Assembly: GCA_021774335.1 (NCBI GenBank)
Contig: JAJFJD010000040.1
Location: 1-64,000, forward strand
Source of the DNA: Alphaproteobacteria bacterium
GTDB lineage: Bacteria; Pseudomonadota; Alphaproteobacteria; UBA8366
DNA length: 64,000 bases
Direction of reading: 5' to 3'
Position 1 is the first letter of the stretch; each line of letters begins with the position of its first letter. Shown here in pieces: positions 20,688 to 30,800 of the stretch. Under the pieces are notes generated by a model. The model made no database searches and was not told where the DNA came from. It saw only the letters and a program-made list of their open reading frames with translations. The position numbers were made by a program, and so were the translations under genes.

Positions 20688-20716
20688 TTGACGATGCCGG
20701 GCTTGGGTCATAGTGT
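20688..20716 (+). promoter_or_regulatory. Candidate sigma-70 promoter for serC-serA
   Basis: TTGACG at 20688-20693 and TAGTGT at 20711-20716, spaced by 17 bases, about 70 bases before the serC start. The -10 element is poor, so this is tentative. Confidence 0.3.
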
Positions 20717-20785
20717 CCGCCCGCTCGATGCAACGAACGAGTAAGAATGCCGCGAAACAGTTAGTGCACCGAAGGATTTGCAGCG

Positions 20786-21940
20786 ATGACCAAACCGCAG
20801 CACCGACCCGCCCGACCCTATTTCTCTTCCGGCCCATGCGCAAAGCCGCTTGGTTGGTCTCCGGACGTCCTCAGCGACGCCTTCGTTGCCCGATCGCATC
20901 GCGACCCGGAAGGGACCGCGCGGATCAATGAAGTGATCGAACGGACGCGAAAGGTCCTTTCGATTCCTGACGATTACCGGATCGGTGTCGTACCCGGCTC
21001 CGACACGGGCGCAATCGAGATGGCGCTGTGGTCGATGCTCGGCGCGCGCGGGGTCGACGTGCTGGCCTGGGAAAATTTCGGGCAGATGTGGGTGATCGAC
21101 ATCGTCAAACAGCTCAATCTCGGCAACGCCCGGGTGGTGGAGGCCGAGTACGGCGACCTGCCAGACCTTTCGAAGGTCGATCAGGATAACGACGTCGTCT
21201 TTACTTGGAACGGCACGACTAGTGGCGTCTGTGTTCCGAACGGCGACTGGATTTCGGCGGATCGCCAAGGGCTGACGATCTGCGACGCGACCTCGGCGGT
21301 GTTTTCCATGGACCTGCCGTGGGACAAGCTGGACGCGACCACTTGGTCCTGGCAGAAGGCGATGGGCGGCGAGGCGGCGCATGGCATGCTGGTGCTGAGC
21401 CCACGTGCGGTCGAGCGGTTGGAAAACTACACGCCGCCGTGGCCGATGCCGAAGGTCTTCCGCCTAGTCAACAAGGGTAAGCTCGACGAAGGCATCTTCA
21501 AAGGGTTGACGATCAACACGCCGTCGATGCTGTGTGTCGAGGACGCATTGTTCTCGCTGCGTTGGATCCAGAAGGCCGGCGGCGCTGCGGCGATGCAGAC
21601 GCGCTCGCAATCGAATCTTGCGGCGATGACCGAATGGGTCGAGGCCACGCCATGGGTCGAGTTCCTGGCAAAAGAAGCAAGCTTCCGGTCTTGCACGTCG
21701 ATGGTGTTGTCTATCGCCGCGGAGTCAGGTTTGAGCGGGGATGCGCTCGCCGCCGCCCCGAAGCAAATTGCTGCGATGCTGAGCGCCGAAGGCGTTGCCT
21801 ACGACATTAGCAGCCACCGCGCCGCGCCCCCGGGCCTGCGGATTTGGGGTGGCGCCACTGTCGAGCCGGATGATCTGAAAGCGTTGCTGCCATGGCTCGA
21901 CTGGGCCTTTGCTAAATATAACCGGTCCCTGGCGGCCTAA
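20786..21940 (+). CDS. serC: Phosphoserine aminotransferase (alphaproteobacterial type)
   Basis: Converts 3-phosphohydroxypyruvate and glutamate to phosphoserine and 2-oxoglutarate in serine synthesis. 384 residues, the length of the alphaproteobacterial/Methanosarcina SerC subfamily. [12 protein letters not shown] at the N-terminus, the PLP lysine in [14 protein letters not shown] and the substrate-binding C-terminal region [15 protein letters not shown] are all typical. The next gene, serA, starts 11 bases downstream, so the first two steps of phosphorylated serine synthesis form one operon. Confidence 0.96.
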   Translation: MTKPQHRPARPYFSSGPCAKPLGWSPDVLSDAFVARSHRDPEGTARINEVIERTRKVLSIPDDYRIGVVPGSDTGAIEMALWSMLGARGVDVLAWENFGQMWVIDIVKQLNLGNARVVEAEYGDLPDLSKVDQDNDVVFTWNGTTSGVCVPNGDWISADRQGLTICDATSAVFSMDLPWDKLDATTWSWQKAMGGEAAHGMLVLSPRAVERLENYTPPWPMPKVFRLVNKGKLDEGIFKGLTINTPSMLCVEDALFSLRWIQKAGGAAAMQTRSQSNLAAMTEWVEATPWVEFLAKEASFRSCTSMVLSIAAESGLSGDALAAAPKQIAAMLSAEGVAYDISSHRAAPPGLRIWGGATVEPDDLKALLPWLDWAFAKYNRSLAA

Positions 21941-21951
21941 AGAGGGCGGAT

Positions 21952-23529
21952 ATGCCAAAAGTACTGATTTCCGACAAGCTGAGCCCTGACGCGGCCAAGG
22001 TTTTCGAGGACCGCGGTATCGAGGTCGATTTCAAGCCTGGCATGAGTGCAGAGGATTTGCTTGCCTGCATTCATGAGTATGACGGGTTGGCGATCCGGTC
22101 GGCCACCAAGGTGACGCCGGACGTTCTGGCGCGCGCCGAAAACCTCAAGGTGATTGGCCGCGCGGGTATCGGCGTCGACAACATCGACACCGACGCATCG
22201 ACCCAAAAGGGCGTCGTCGTTATGAACACGCCCTTCGGCAACACGACGACCACTGCCGAACATGCGATCGCGATGATGATGGCGATGGTGCGTCAGATTC
22301 CGGCCGCCAATGCCTCCACGCAGGATGGCCGCTGGGAGAAATCGCGCTTCATGGGCATGGAAGTGACCGGCAAGACGCTGGGCCTGATTGGTTGCGGTAA
22401 CATCGGATCGATCGTCGCCAACCGGGCGCAAGGCCTGAAGATGCGGGTGATCGGATATGATCCCTATCTGTCGCCGGAACGCGCGGTAGAGATGGGCGTG
22501 GTCAAGGCTGAACTGGACGACCTGTTCGCCCGGGCGGATGTCATCACCGTGCACACGCCGCTGACCGACAGCACCAAGAACCTGATCAATGCCGAGACGA
22601 TCGCCAAGATGAAACCGGGCGTCCGCATCATCAATTGCGCGCGCGGCGGCATCGTGAACGAGGCGGACCTTCGGGCAGCACTCGACAGCGGCCAGGTCGC
22701 GGGCGCCGCCATCGATGTCTTTGAGGAAGAACCGGCCAAGGATAACGTTCTGTTCGGCGCGGAGAATTTGGTTGCGACGCCGCATCTCGGTGCGGCGACG
22801 GCGGAGGCGCAGGAGATCGTCGCCGTCCAGGTCGCTGAGCAGATGGCGGATTATCTTTTGACCGGTGCGGTGACCAACGCGGTCAATATGCCGTCCATCT
22901 CGGCGGAGGACGCGCCGCGCTTGCGCCCGTATATGACTCTGGCCACGCAACTCGGCAGTTTCATCGGGCAGTTGGCGGAAACCAGCTTGAAGTCGATCAG
23001 CATCGAGTTTCAGGGGCATGTGGCGGAACTGAACGTAAAGCCGCTTGTCTCGGCAGTGCTCGACGGCATGTTGCGTTACCAGTTGGACAGCGTGAATATG
23101 GTCAGCGCGCCGATGATTGCCCGGGATCGCGGCATCGACATCAGCGAGACGATCCATGAGCACCCTGGCGCCTACGAAAGCCTGATCCGGGTCACGGTCG
23201 ACACCGAACGCCGCTCGCGCAGCATATGTGGCACGCTGTTCGGCACCGACCGGCCGCGACTGGTCGAGATCGACACGATCCCGATCGAGGCCGAGATCGG
23301 CGAGCATATGCTTTACACCACGAATCATGATAAACCCGGTGTTATTGGACAACTTGGGCAGACGCTCGGTGACGCCGGAGTAAACATCGCCACCTTCCAT
23401 TTGGGCCGGACGGCGCAAGGGGAACAGGCGTTGGCGTTGATCCAGGTGGATCAACAAGTAGGGCGCGATTTATTGGATCGGATCACCAACCTGCCTCATG
23501 TGACGCAAGCGAAAGCGTTGCGATTTTAG
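21952..23529 (+). CDS. serA: D-3-phosphoglycerate dehydrogenase
   Basis: First enzyme of serine synthesis, oxidising 3-phosphoglycerate with NAD. 525 residues, the long form with an intervening domain and a C-terminal ACT domain (HDKPGVIGQLGQTLGDAGVNI at about 460-480, given as the core GVIGQLGQTLGDAGVN). NAD motif GCGNIGSIVANRA at about 145-160; catalytic Arg in NCARGGIVNEADL, Glu in EEEPAKD and His in TPHLGAAT. The ACT domain implies serine feedback. Start ATG follows GAGGGCGG. Confidence 0.97.
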   Translation: MPKVLISDKLSPDAAKVFEDRGIEVDFKPGMSAEDLLACIHEYDGLAIRSATKVTPDVLARAENLKVIGRAGIGVDNIDTDASTQKGVVVMNTPFGNTTTTAEHAIAMMMAMVRQIPAANASTQDGRWEKSRFMGMEVTGKTLGLIGCGNIGSIVANRAQGLKMRVIGYDPYLSPERAVEMGVVKAELDDLFARADVITVHTPLTDSTKNLINAETIAKMKPGVRIINCARGGIVNEADLRAALDSGQVAGAAIDVFEEEPAKDNVLFGAENLVATPHLGAATAEAQEIVAVQVAEQMADYLLTGAVTNAVNMPSISAEDAPRLRPYMTLATQLGSFIGQLAETSLKSISIEFQGHVAELNVKPLVSAVLDGMLRYQLDSVNMVSAPMIARDRGIDISETIHEHPGAYESLIRVTVDTERRSRSICGTLFGTDRPRLVEIDTIPIEAEIGEHMLYTTNHDKPGVIGQLGQTLGDAGVNIATFHLGRTAQGEQALALIQVDQQVGRDLLDRITNLPHVTQAKALRF

Positions 23530-23540
23530 AGAAGTAGGCT

Positions 23541-24539
23541 TTGCCGCGACTCGTCGCTCTGGTTTTGGTTCTGTTGTATGCGACGCCTGGCGTCGCGGAA
23601 ACGTGGCGTCCGGAAACCGTCGGAATTCTGGCGGGCATGGACCGATTGTTTCGCGATGCGGAAACCCGGTCCGTCAAGGTGCGCGCCAATGACCGGTATT
23701 TCCGCATATCGAAGTCGGGCGACGAACTGACGCTTTTGCGGTCGTCTGGTCCCGCGCCGCGGAATCGCCCGGAAGACGCCATTCCCCACAGTAGGGTTGT
23801 GAGCGGCAGCAATGACATCACGACCGCTTGGCTTGCGGATGGTACGGATCGCTACGCGCATGGTGTTCTCGGCGACACGATCGAGGCGGCAGCGCTGAAG
23901 GTGCGGACGGCCACCGGAAAAACCGCCAGCTTCACGGTACGATCCGATTCGGTCCTGGAAGATTTGATCCCCCGCCTGGTTGATGTCGATGGCGACGGCC
24001 GCGACGAAATTATCGTCGTGCGCTCGCATAAAGATGCCGGGGCGGCGGTGTTGTTGTTGGGCCTGCGCGGCAACCGACTGGTCCGGCTGGCCGAATCGGT
24101 GGCGATCGGCACATCGAACCGGTGGCTCAATCCAATCGGCGCGGCGGATTTCGACGGCGATGGTCAGGCCGAAGTGGCCGCCGTGGAGACACCGCATATC
24201 GGCGGCAAACTTTTGCTTCTGAAGATCGACGGCCGCCGGCTTCGGGAGGTGGGGCGATACACCGGGTATTCAACACATGTCATCGGGTCGACCGAACTAG
24301 AAATGTTCGCGGTCACTGATATCAATGGCGACGGTGCACCGGAGATCATTCTCCCGACACAGGATCGAATGGAATTGCGCGCCATCAGTTTTGCCGGTGG
24401 CAAGCTTGTCGTTCTGGCGGTGGCGAAGCTATTCCGGCCGGTCACCACCGCGATCCTTGCCGAAGATGTGGACGGCAATGGCACGCCCGATATTCTCTTT
24501 GGCGATCAAGGCGGATACCTGAACATTATCCGGCGCTAG
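23541..24539 (+). CDS. Exported FG-GAP/VCBS-repeat protein
   Basis: 332 residues from a TTG start 11 bases after serA. The N-terminus is a signal peptide (LVALVLVLLYATPGVAE). The mature part contains several calcium-binding FG-GAP-like repeats: LVDVDGDGRDEIIVV, AADFDGDGQAEVAAV, VTDINGDGAPEIILP and EDVDGNGTPDILFGD, which build an integrin-alpha-type beta propeller. A periplasmic or envelope role is likely but not known. The tight spacing to serA suggests read-through transcription rather than a function in serine synthesis. Confidence 0.8.
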   Translation: MPRLVALVLVLLYATPGVAETWRPETVGILAGMDRLFRDAETRSVKVRANDRYFRISKSGDELTLLRSSGPAPRNRPEDAIPHSRVVSGSNDITTAWLADGTDRYAHGVLGDTIEAAALKVRTATGKTASFTVRSDSVLEDLIPRLVDVDGDGRDEIIVVRSHKDAGAAVLLLGLRGNRLVRLAESVAIGTSNRWLNPIGAADFDGDGQAEVAAVETPHIGGKLLLLKIDGRRLREVGRYTGYSTHVIGSTELEMFAVTDINGDGAPEIILPTQDRMELRAISFAGGKLVVLAVAKLFRPVTTAILAEDVDGNGTPDILFGDQGGYLNIIRR

Positions 24540-24644
24540 CCGTGCCGGTCGGGCTTTTTTTGGCTGCTTGCCCGGGCGACCAAACCGGGTTAGGTATCGC
24601 GCCCGGAAAGAGAAACTTCTAAGACGCCGGGGCCTTGTCGCGAA

Positions 24645-25805
24645 ATGACTGAGTCGGCCAGCAAATCATTATTGCCTGATGGACTGCGCGACGGCCTCCC
24701 GCCCGAGGCCGGTCACGAAACCGATATCCATAATCTGATGCTGGCGGCCTTCGGCGCGCGCGGCTACGAGCGTGTGTCGCCGCCGCTTGTCGAGTTCGAG
24801 GATAGCCTCCTGAACGGTGCGGGCGAGGCGCTCGCTCTCTCAACGTTTCGACTCATGGATCCCGCCAGCCAGCGTATGATGGGCGTGCGTGCGGATATGA
24901 CACCGCAGATCGCCCGCATTGCCACGACACGGCTTCGCAAGGCGGCGCGGCCCTTGCGGCTGTCCTATGGCGGTGCAGTGCTGCGTGTCCGCGGCAACCA
25001 ACTGCAGCCCGATCGGGAGTTCAGGCAGGCCGGCGTAGAACTGATAGGCTCAGACAGCAGCGCGGCCGATTCCGAGGTTATCTTGGTGGCGTATGAAGCG
25101 CTGAAAGCGTCGGGCGCCGAGGCGTTGTCGGTTGATTTGACCTTACCGACGCTGGTGTCCGAGATATGCAACGACCTTGGGATCGACGCAGAAACGCAGC
25201 GGCAGTTTCGCGCAGCGCTCGACCGGAAGGATCCGGCGACCGTTACCGAGATCGGCGGTGCGGCAGCGCCGGTCCTGTCAGCCTTGCTGGCATCGGTGGG
25301 GCCGGTGGACAAGGCGCTGCGGACGATCGATGGTCTCACGCTCAACGATACCGCCTCGGCGGAGCGGGAAAGGTTGCATGACGTGATAACGACCTTGCGC
25401 CGCGAAGCACCCGATCTCGACATTACGGTGGACGCTGTGGAAAACCGTGGATTCGAATACCACAGTGGATTGAGCTTCACGTTTTTCGCCCGTGGCGTTC
25501 GCGGTGATTTGGGATGCGGTGGACGCTATTGCGCGGGGGAGGCCGATGAACCCGCTACGGGATTTTCGCTGTTCGTCCATAATCTGCTGCGCGCCTTACC
25601 GGCACCGACCATGCCCAAGCGCCTTTTGGTGTCTGTCGAGACCGGCGAAGGGGTGGCTGCCGATCTACGCCGTCAGGGATGGATAACCGTTGCTGCGCTC
25701 GAAAAGTTGGACGATCTAGCGCTTGAGGCCGCGCGGTTGAATTGTTCGCATTATCTGGCCGAAAGCGGGCCGGTCGCCTTGAATAATAACGGAGAAGAAG
25801 AATGA
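24645..25805 (+). CDS. hisZ: ATP phosphoribosyltransferase regulatory subunit HisZ
   Basis: 386 residues, a catalytically inactive histidyl-tRNA-synthetase-like protein that pairs with short HisG in the first step of histidine synthesis. [17 protein letters not shown] at the start, motif-2-like [16 protein letters not shown], and the short motif-3-like [13 protein letters not shown] region near residue 285 support HisZ over HisS; the anticodon-binding domain of HisS is absent. No strong ribosome site precedes the ATG. It overlaps purA by 4 bases. hisG is not in the window. Confidence 0.92.
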   Translation: MTESASKSLLPDGLRDGLPPEAGHETDIHNLMLAAFGARGYERVSPPLVEFEDSLLNGAGEALALSTFRLMDPASQRMMGVRADMTPQIARIATTRLRKAARPLRLSYGGAVLRVRGNQLQPDREFRQAGVELIGSDSSAADSEVILVAYEALKASGAEALSVDLTLPTLVSEICNDLGIDAETQRQFRAALDRKDPATVTEIGGAAAPVLSALLASVGPVDKALRTIDGLTLNDTASAERERLHDVITTLRREAPDLDITVDAVENRGFEYHSGLSFTFFARGVRGDLGCGGRYCAGEADEPATGFSLFVHNLLRALPAPTMPKRLLVSVETGEGVAADLRRQGWITVAALEKLDDLALEAARLNCSHYLAESGPVALNNNGEEE

Positions 25806-27094
25806 CCAATGTGGTCGTAATCGGATCGCAATGGGGCGACGAGGGTAAAGGTAAGATTGTCGATTGGCTGTCCGAACGCGCAGACGTCGTCGTGCGCTTT
25901 CAAGGCGGTCACAATGCGGGCCATACACTGGTCATCGGCAATGAGGTTTACAAACTCAGCCTGTTGCCGTCTGGCGTGGTGCGGCCCGATAAGATCTCGG
26001 TCATCGGAAACGGAGTGGTCGTCGATCCCTGGGCCTTGTTGGAGGAGATCGAGCGGGTCGCCGGCCAAGGAGTCAAGATAACGCCGGACAATCTGAAAGT
26101 GGCCGAGAATGCGACGCTCATCCTGCCGTTGCACAGCAGCCTGGACCGGGCGCGCGAGGCGGCACGCGGCGCGGGCAAGATTGGCACGACAGGCCGCGGC
26201 ATCGGACCTGCCTATGAGGACAGGACGGCGCGGCGGGCAATTCGAGTTTGCGATCTTGCGGACAAGGATGTCCTGAGCGCAAAACTCGACGAACTGCTAA
26301 TTCACCACAATGCATTGCTTCGGGGCTTCGGCGAGCCGGAGATCGACAAGACGGAATTGTTAGCGGCCCTGGTGGAAGTCGCGCCGAAGATTTTGCCATT
26401 CGTTTCCACGACGTGGCGGTATCTCGATGAATTCAAACGCGCCGGCAAGCGGGTGCTGTTCGAAGGCGCGCAGGGAATCATGCTGGATGTAGATCACGGC
26501 ACCTATCCGTTTGTGACGTCTTCGAACACGGTGGCCGGACAGGCCGCGACCGGCGCAGGCGTCGGCCCGCGCGCGCTTGGATATGTGCTTGGTATTACCA
26601 AGGCCTACACCACCCGGGTTGGCAGCGGTCCATTTCCCACCGAATTGGATGACGAGGTCGGCCAGCGGCTGGGCGAGATAGGGCATGAATTCGGCGTCGT
26701 TACCGGTCGCCCGCGGCGCTGCGGATGGTTCGATGCGGTCTTGGTTCGACAGGCCGTCAAGGTCGGCGGGATGGATGGTATCGCCCTGACGAAGCTGGAT
26801 GTCCTGGATGCGTTCGATGAACTCAAGATATGCACCGGCTACCGAATCGGTGACCGGGAGCTCGATTATATGCCGGCATTGTCGGCGGATCAGGCAGCTG
26901 CGACGCCGATCTACGAAACCATGGAAGGGTGGGAGCAGAGCACCCGTGGCGCACGCTCTTGGGCGGAACTGCCGGCGACGGCAATTAAATATATCCGCAG
27001 GATAGAAGAGCTTATCGAGGCTCCCGTCGCCTTGTTGTCGACGAGTCCGGAGCGCGAAGACACCATCACGGTCCACGATCCGTTCGCCGCCTAG
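25802..27094 (+). CDS. purA: Adenylosuccinate synthetase
   Basis: Joins IMP and aspartate with GTP to make adenylosuccinate, the first committed step to AMP; cytoplasmic homodimer. 430 residues, normal length. [16 protein letters not shown] (P-loop region) and GGHNAGHT at the N-terminus, [29 protein letters not shown] and [13 protein letters not shown] are all intact. Start ATG overlaps the hisZ stop, a common arrangement in Rhodospirillales. Confidence 0.98.
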   Translation: MTNVVVIGSQWGDEGKGKIVDWLSERADVVVRFQGGHNAGHTLVIGNEVYKLSLLPSGVVRPDKISVIGNGVVVDPWALLEEIERVAGQGVKITPDNLKVAENATLILPLHSSLDRAREAARGAGKIGTTGRGIGPAYEDRTARRAIRVCDLADKDVLSAKLDELLIHHNALLRGFGEPEIDKTELLAALVEVAPKILPFVSTTWRYLDEFKRAGKRVLFEGAQGIMLDVDHGTYPFVTSSNTVAGQAATGAGVGPRALGYVLGITKAYTTRVGSGPFPTELDDEVGQRLGEIGHEFGVVTGRPRRCGWFDAVLVRQAVKVGGMDGIALTKLDVLDAFDELKICTGYRIGDRELDYMPALSADQAAATPIYETMEGWEQSTRGARSWAELPATAIKYIRRIEELIEAPVALLSTSPEREDTITVHDPFAA

Positions 27095-27184
27095 GATAGG
27101 GGCGGCGTCACGCCGAAGAAAGTACTTGCTCCGCTCTGCCGTTGACGGCTATCCGGTGGGTGGGGTGAATCAAAAAATGGCGCC

Positions 27185-29206
27185 ATGGCACTAAACCCTT
27201 CCGGTAGCTCCGGGAACGCGTTGCTGGTTGGCGGTCGATACGAGGTCAACCCACAACAGCCGATTCCCGAGTTGGATTGCGGGCCCGCCACGGCATACGC
27301 GGCGACCGAGGTGCGTGGAACTGCGCGCAACGTGTACGCGCTGATGAGCGATCCGCAGTTTCCGCCCCGTTTCGATGTCGTGCCCACAGTTAGGCGTATC
27401 GATAACAACAATTTGGTGCGTGTTCTCGATTGGGGCGTCATCGACTGGCCGCATGACGGACGGCGGCGGCCGGCGGTCATTGTCGAACGGCCCGTCGGGC
27501 CGAAGGTCATGTCGACTCTTGCCGATCAAATAGAGCCGTTCCGGGAAGAACCGCTAACCCGCCGCGTGATCCAGCCCTTTGCACAGGTGCTTACCGAACT
27601 CAATTATCAAGGCGTGGCGCATCGGAACATTCAGCCCGACAATATGTTTTTTGATGGGACTGACCGGGAGCGTGCGCCGATCATGCTCGGCGAAGGCGTG
27701 TCGGCGCCGGCAGGACTAGTCCAGCATGCCGCCTACGCGACAATCGAGTGCTGTCTGACGGAACCCTCGGGGCGCGGGGAAGGCGACGAATCGCACGATC
27801 TTTATGCGTTTGGCGTGACATTGGCGGCGTTATTGATCGGGCAAAGTCCGCTATACGGGCTGAGCGATGAAGAAATCGCACAACGAAAAATCATGCAGGG
27901 AAGTTACACCGCTCTCGTCGGGTCGCATCGCTTGCCGCTGCCCTTGTTTGAAGTGTTGAAGGGGCTTCTCAATGACGATGCTGCGGAACGCTGGACACTC
28001 GAAAACCTCGAAATGTGGATCGGCGGACGGCGTCTCAGCCCGAAGCAGCAGGTCCTGCCGGCGAAATCGTCGCGGCCGCTCGAGTTGGGCGGCGGCACTT
28101 ATGTCACCGCCCGTGATGTTGCCGCAGGGCTGGGCAAGCATTGGGACGCTGCCCTGACGGTGGTCGAAGACGGTACGTTGGACAACTGGTTGCGCCGGAG
28201 CCTGTCGGACGAAAGCCGGACCGAGGCGGTCAGCGCGGCGCGGGCGGAAGCCGACAATTCCAACCCAGAGAAAGCGGACGCAGTGTTGGCCAAGGTTTGT
28301 ATCGCGTTGGATCCGCATGGTCCGATTCGGATGCGGGATTTTTGTGCGGGACTGGACGGAATCGGGCCGTTGTTGGCTGCCCGATTCACCGATCCTGTTG
28401 CACTCGAAATGTTCGCCAAGATTGTCGCTGCGAATCTGCCGGCGTACTGGATGGAGCTATGTCTCAAACCGAAACCCGATTACTACCGACATTCGTCGTC
28501 GTTCGAGCGTGTGCGGTCGTATATCGATACTCCGCTCATAGGGCACGGCGTCGAGCGGGCGTTGTACGATCTAAATCCGACGACGCCATGCCGGTCGCCA
28601 CTGCTGGAAAATGATTTCGTTGTAAATCTTGATCAGCTCCTACCGGCGCTGGAACATATCGCTGTCTCCAACCCCGGTATCCTTGGCAATGTTATCGACG
28701 CGCATATCGCAGCGTTTGTCGCGTCACGGGTGAAGGTCACGCTGACGTCCGATTTCCGCGCATTACACAACCCGGAGGACGCGTTTGAAGCGGCCTTATC
28801 GGCGACACGGGTTCTGTCCGTGGTGCAGGACAGCAACGCTATGGAACCGGTGCCGGCGCTTTGCGGTTATCTGGAAAAATTGCTCCAGACCGGTGTCGAC
28901 CGGTATCACAATCGGACGCGTCGAACGGAAGTTCTGGAAAATTTGCGTGCGGCGGCCGCGTCAGGAAGCTTCGCAAGGCTGATGACCGCCATCGACAACT
29001 ATGAAGACCGGACGAATGACGAATACGAGTATCGCGTGTCGGTCGGCCTATTCGAAGAAACAATCATGCAATTGCGGCAGGTTGCGTATGAGCGCGAACA
29101 CCGCGCTGCCTATACCTATGAATTGGGTGGTCAGGTCGCATCCCTTGTGTCGGGCGTTGCAGCGACAGTGGCCATTCTCGCGATCATTCTCATGAAGCTT
29201 TTCTAA
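27185..29206 (+). CDS. Pseudokinase-like protein with C-terminal membrane anchor
   Basis: 673 residues. Residues about 20-290 look like a Ser/Thr kinase fold: YQGVAHRNIQPDNMFFDG (about 142-159) aligns with the HRD...N catalytic loop but reads HRN, so the catalytic aspartate is missing; no DFG motif is recognisable (the place reads LGEGVSAP) and no clear VAIK lysine. The SHDLYAFGVTLAALLIG helix matches the alpha-F region. Residues about 300-640 are an unrecognised mostly helical region, and about 650-670 form a single membrane span at the C-terminus. A small membrane protein gene follows 8 bases later. A scaffold or sensor role is inferred, not shown. Confidence 0.7.
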   Translation: MALNPSGSSGNALLVGGRYEVNPQQPIPELDCGPATAYAATEVRGTARNVYALMSDPQFPPRFDVVPTVRRIDNNNLVRVLDWGVIDWPHDGRRRPAVIVERPVGPKVMSTLADQIEPFREEPLTRRVIQPFAQVLTELNYQGVAHRNIQPDNMFFDGTDRERAPIMLGEGVSAPAGLVQHAAYATIECCLTEPSGRGEGDESHDLYAFGVTLAALLIGQSPLYGLSDEEIAQRKIMQGSYTALVGSHRLPLPLFEVLKGLLNDDAAERWTLENLEMWIGGRRLSPKQQVLPAKSSRPLELGGGTYVTARDVAAGLGKHWDAALTVVEDGTLDNWLRRSLSDESRTEAVSAARAEADNSNPEKADAVLAKVCIALDPHGPIRMRDFCAGLDGIGPLLAARFTDPVALEMFAKIVAANLPAYWMELCLKPKPDYYRHSSSFERVRSYIDTPLIGHGVERALYDLNPTTPCRSPLLENDFVVNLDQLLPALEHIAVSNPGILGNVIDAHIAAFVASRVKVTLTSDFRALHNPEDAFEAALSATRVLSVVQDSNAMEPVPALCGYLEKLLQTGVDRYHNRTRRTEVLENLRAAAASGSFARLMTAIDNYEDRTNDEYEYRVSVGLFEETIMQLRQVAYEREHRAAYTYELGGQVASLVSGVAATVAILAIILMKLF

Positions 29207-29214
29207 CGGCAACC

Positions 29215-29772
29215 ATGGCAGAGACAGCGGATAAGGACGGATCTTCCGGCAAACGGCGTACAGGGTCGGTCGTGACCTGGATTATCGCCGGCGTTGTCCT
29301 ATTCGCATTTTACGAGTCGATTGTCCTGTTGTTGATCGGCATGGCCCCGACGGGTGTGGCGATGCTCTTCGATCGCAGTCCCAGTCGAAACCAGACCCGG
29401 ACAGTGGGATATCTGAATTTTGCCGGCTGTTTGCCGTGGGTCATCGACTATTGGCTCGTCGGCGGTGACTTCGCCCGCATCTTCGAAATCTTCGTCGATC
29501 CGATGGCGCTTTTCGTGATGTATTCGTCCGCGGCGTTGGGATGGCTGCTGTTTTTTGCGATTCGTCCCATCGTCGGCAGTTACCTCGGGGTATCCGCGGA
29601 AATGAAAGAAAAGCAGATTGGCCGCGTGCAGCGGAAGATGGAAGAGGAGTGGGGACCGGAAATCCGCAAGGACGCCGAAGAAAGAACAGCCGAGCTTGCC
29701 GACAGCGACGCTGCTGTCACGGCACCGATCGTGCCGGAAGCACCAGCGTCCGAAAATTCTGAAACGCCGTAG
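29215..29772 (+). CDS. Small membrane protein following the pseudokinase
   Basis: 185 residues. Three hydrophobic segments are visible at about 18-50 (VTWIIAGVVLFAFYESIVLLL), 60-80 and 95-120 (MYSSAALGWLLFFAIRPIV), then a charged helical cytoplasmic tail (EKQIGRVQRKMEEEWG) and an acidic, Ala/Glu-rich end. No family is recognised. It starts 8 bases after the pseudokinase-like gene, so the two are very likely co-transcribed and may form a membrane complex. Confidence 0.7.
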   Translation: MAETADKDGSSGKRRTGSVVTWIIAGVVLFAFYESIVLLLIGMAPTGVAMLFDRSPSRNQTRTVGYLNFAGCLPWVIDYWLVGGDFARIFEIFVDPMALFVMYSSAALGWLLFFAIRPIVGSYLGVSAEMKEKQIGRVQRKMEEEWGPEIRKDAEERTAELADSDAAVTAPIVPEAPASENSETP

Positions 29773-29809
29773 AAATCCCGGATCGCGCCGGGTTGCGTAT
29801 CCGGTCAGC

Positions 29810-30700
29810 TCAGCTTGCGGGGACCAGGTTTGCCTCGACCGCAGCGGCCTGCATCGCCTTTTGAAGCTTCTCGAATGCTCGAACTTCGATCTGACGGACC
29901 CGTTCCCGGCTGATTCCGTAAATCTTGCTCAGTTCCTCGAGCGTGGATGAATCTTCCTTCAGACGGCGCTCGGTCAGGATATGCCGCTCGCGCTCGTTCA
30001 GCGTTTCCATCGCGTCTTGCAGCAGAGCCCGGCGCTTCGTCAGTTCCTCGGCTTCGCCGATGACGATTTCATGGCTTTCGGATTCATCTTCCAGCCAATC
30101 CTGCCATTCGCCGTCGCCATCGATGCGAACCGGTGCGTTGAGCGAATGATCAGGCGCAGTCAGGCGCCGGTTCATGGAGATGACGTCCTTTTCCGGAACG
30201 CTCAATGCGGTCGCGATTTTCTCAACGTTTTCCGGGCTGAGATCGCCTTCTTCGAAGGCTTGCAGGCGGCCCTTCAGCTTACGAAGATTGAAGAAAAGCT
30301 TCTTCTGCGCAGCGGTGGTGCCCATCTTCACCAGTGACCATGAATGCAGGATGTATTCCTGGATGGCGGCGCGAATCCACCACATCGCGTAGGTCGCAAG
30401 CCGGAAGCCGCGCTCGGGGTCGAAGCGTTTGACGGCCTGCATGAGCCCGACATTCCCTTCGGAGATCAATTCATTAACCGGTAGACCGTAGCCGCGGTAT
30501 CCCATGGCGATCTTCGCCACGAGGCGCAGGTGACTGGTCACCATCTTGTGGGCGGACTTGGCATCGTCATGTTCGAGCCACCGCTTCGCCAGCATGTATT
30601 CCTCTTGCTTTTCCAGCATGGGGAATTTGCGAATATCCTGAAGATACCGTTGCAGGTTGCCTTCAGGGCTGATGACGAGGGTGGGAAGGGTCGTAGCCAT
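29810..30700 (-). CDS. rpoH: RNA polymerase sigma-32 (heat-shock) factor
   Basis: 296 residues from the ATG at 30700, which has GGAG seven bases upstream; the frame is open to 30742 but that part is leader. It carries sigma region 2 (GNVGLMQAVKRFDPERGFRLATYAMWWIRAAI, given as the core FDPERGFRLATYAMWWI), the RpoH box QKKLFFNLRKLKG at about 130 and region 4 with RERHILTERRL and YGISRERVRQIE. It directs heat-shock transcription. Alphaproteobacteria often carry more than one rpoH; which paralogue this is cannot be told. Confidence 0.96.
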   Translation of the reverse strand: MATTLPTLVISPEGNLQRYLQDIRKFPMLEKQEEYMLAKRWLEHDDAKSAHKMVTSHLRLVAKIAMGYRGYGLPVNELISEGNVGLMQAVKRFDPERGFRLATYAMWWIRAAIQEYILHSWSLVKMGTTAAQKKLFFNLRKLKGRLQAFEEGDLSPENVEKIATALSVPEKDVISMNRRLTAPDHSLNAPVRIDGDGEWQDWLEDESESHEIVIGEAEELTKRRALLQDAMETLNERERHILTERRLKEDSSTLEELSKIYGISRERVRQIEVRAFEKLQKAMQAAAVEANLVPAS

Positions 30701-30750
30701 CCTAATTGCTCCATAAAAAAGCTGTCTTAGCACACTCCCCAATGAGCGCT

Positions 30751-30778
30751 AAGATATTGTAACACGTGGAATTGTCAA
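30751..30778 (-). promoter_or_regulatory. Sigma-70-type promoter of rpoH
   Basis: On the minus strand TTGACA (30778-30773), 16 bases, then TATCTT (30756-30751), about 50 bases ahead of the rpoH start. The -35 is a perfect consensus match. Confidence 0.6.
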
Positions 30779-30800
30779 TGAAATTTGGGATTCTTATAGG

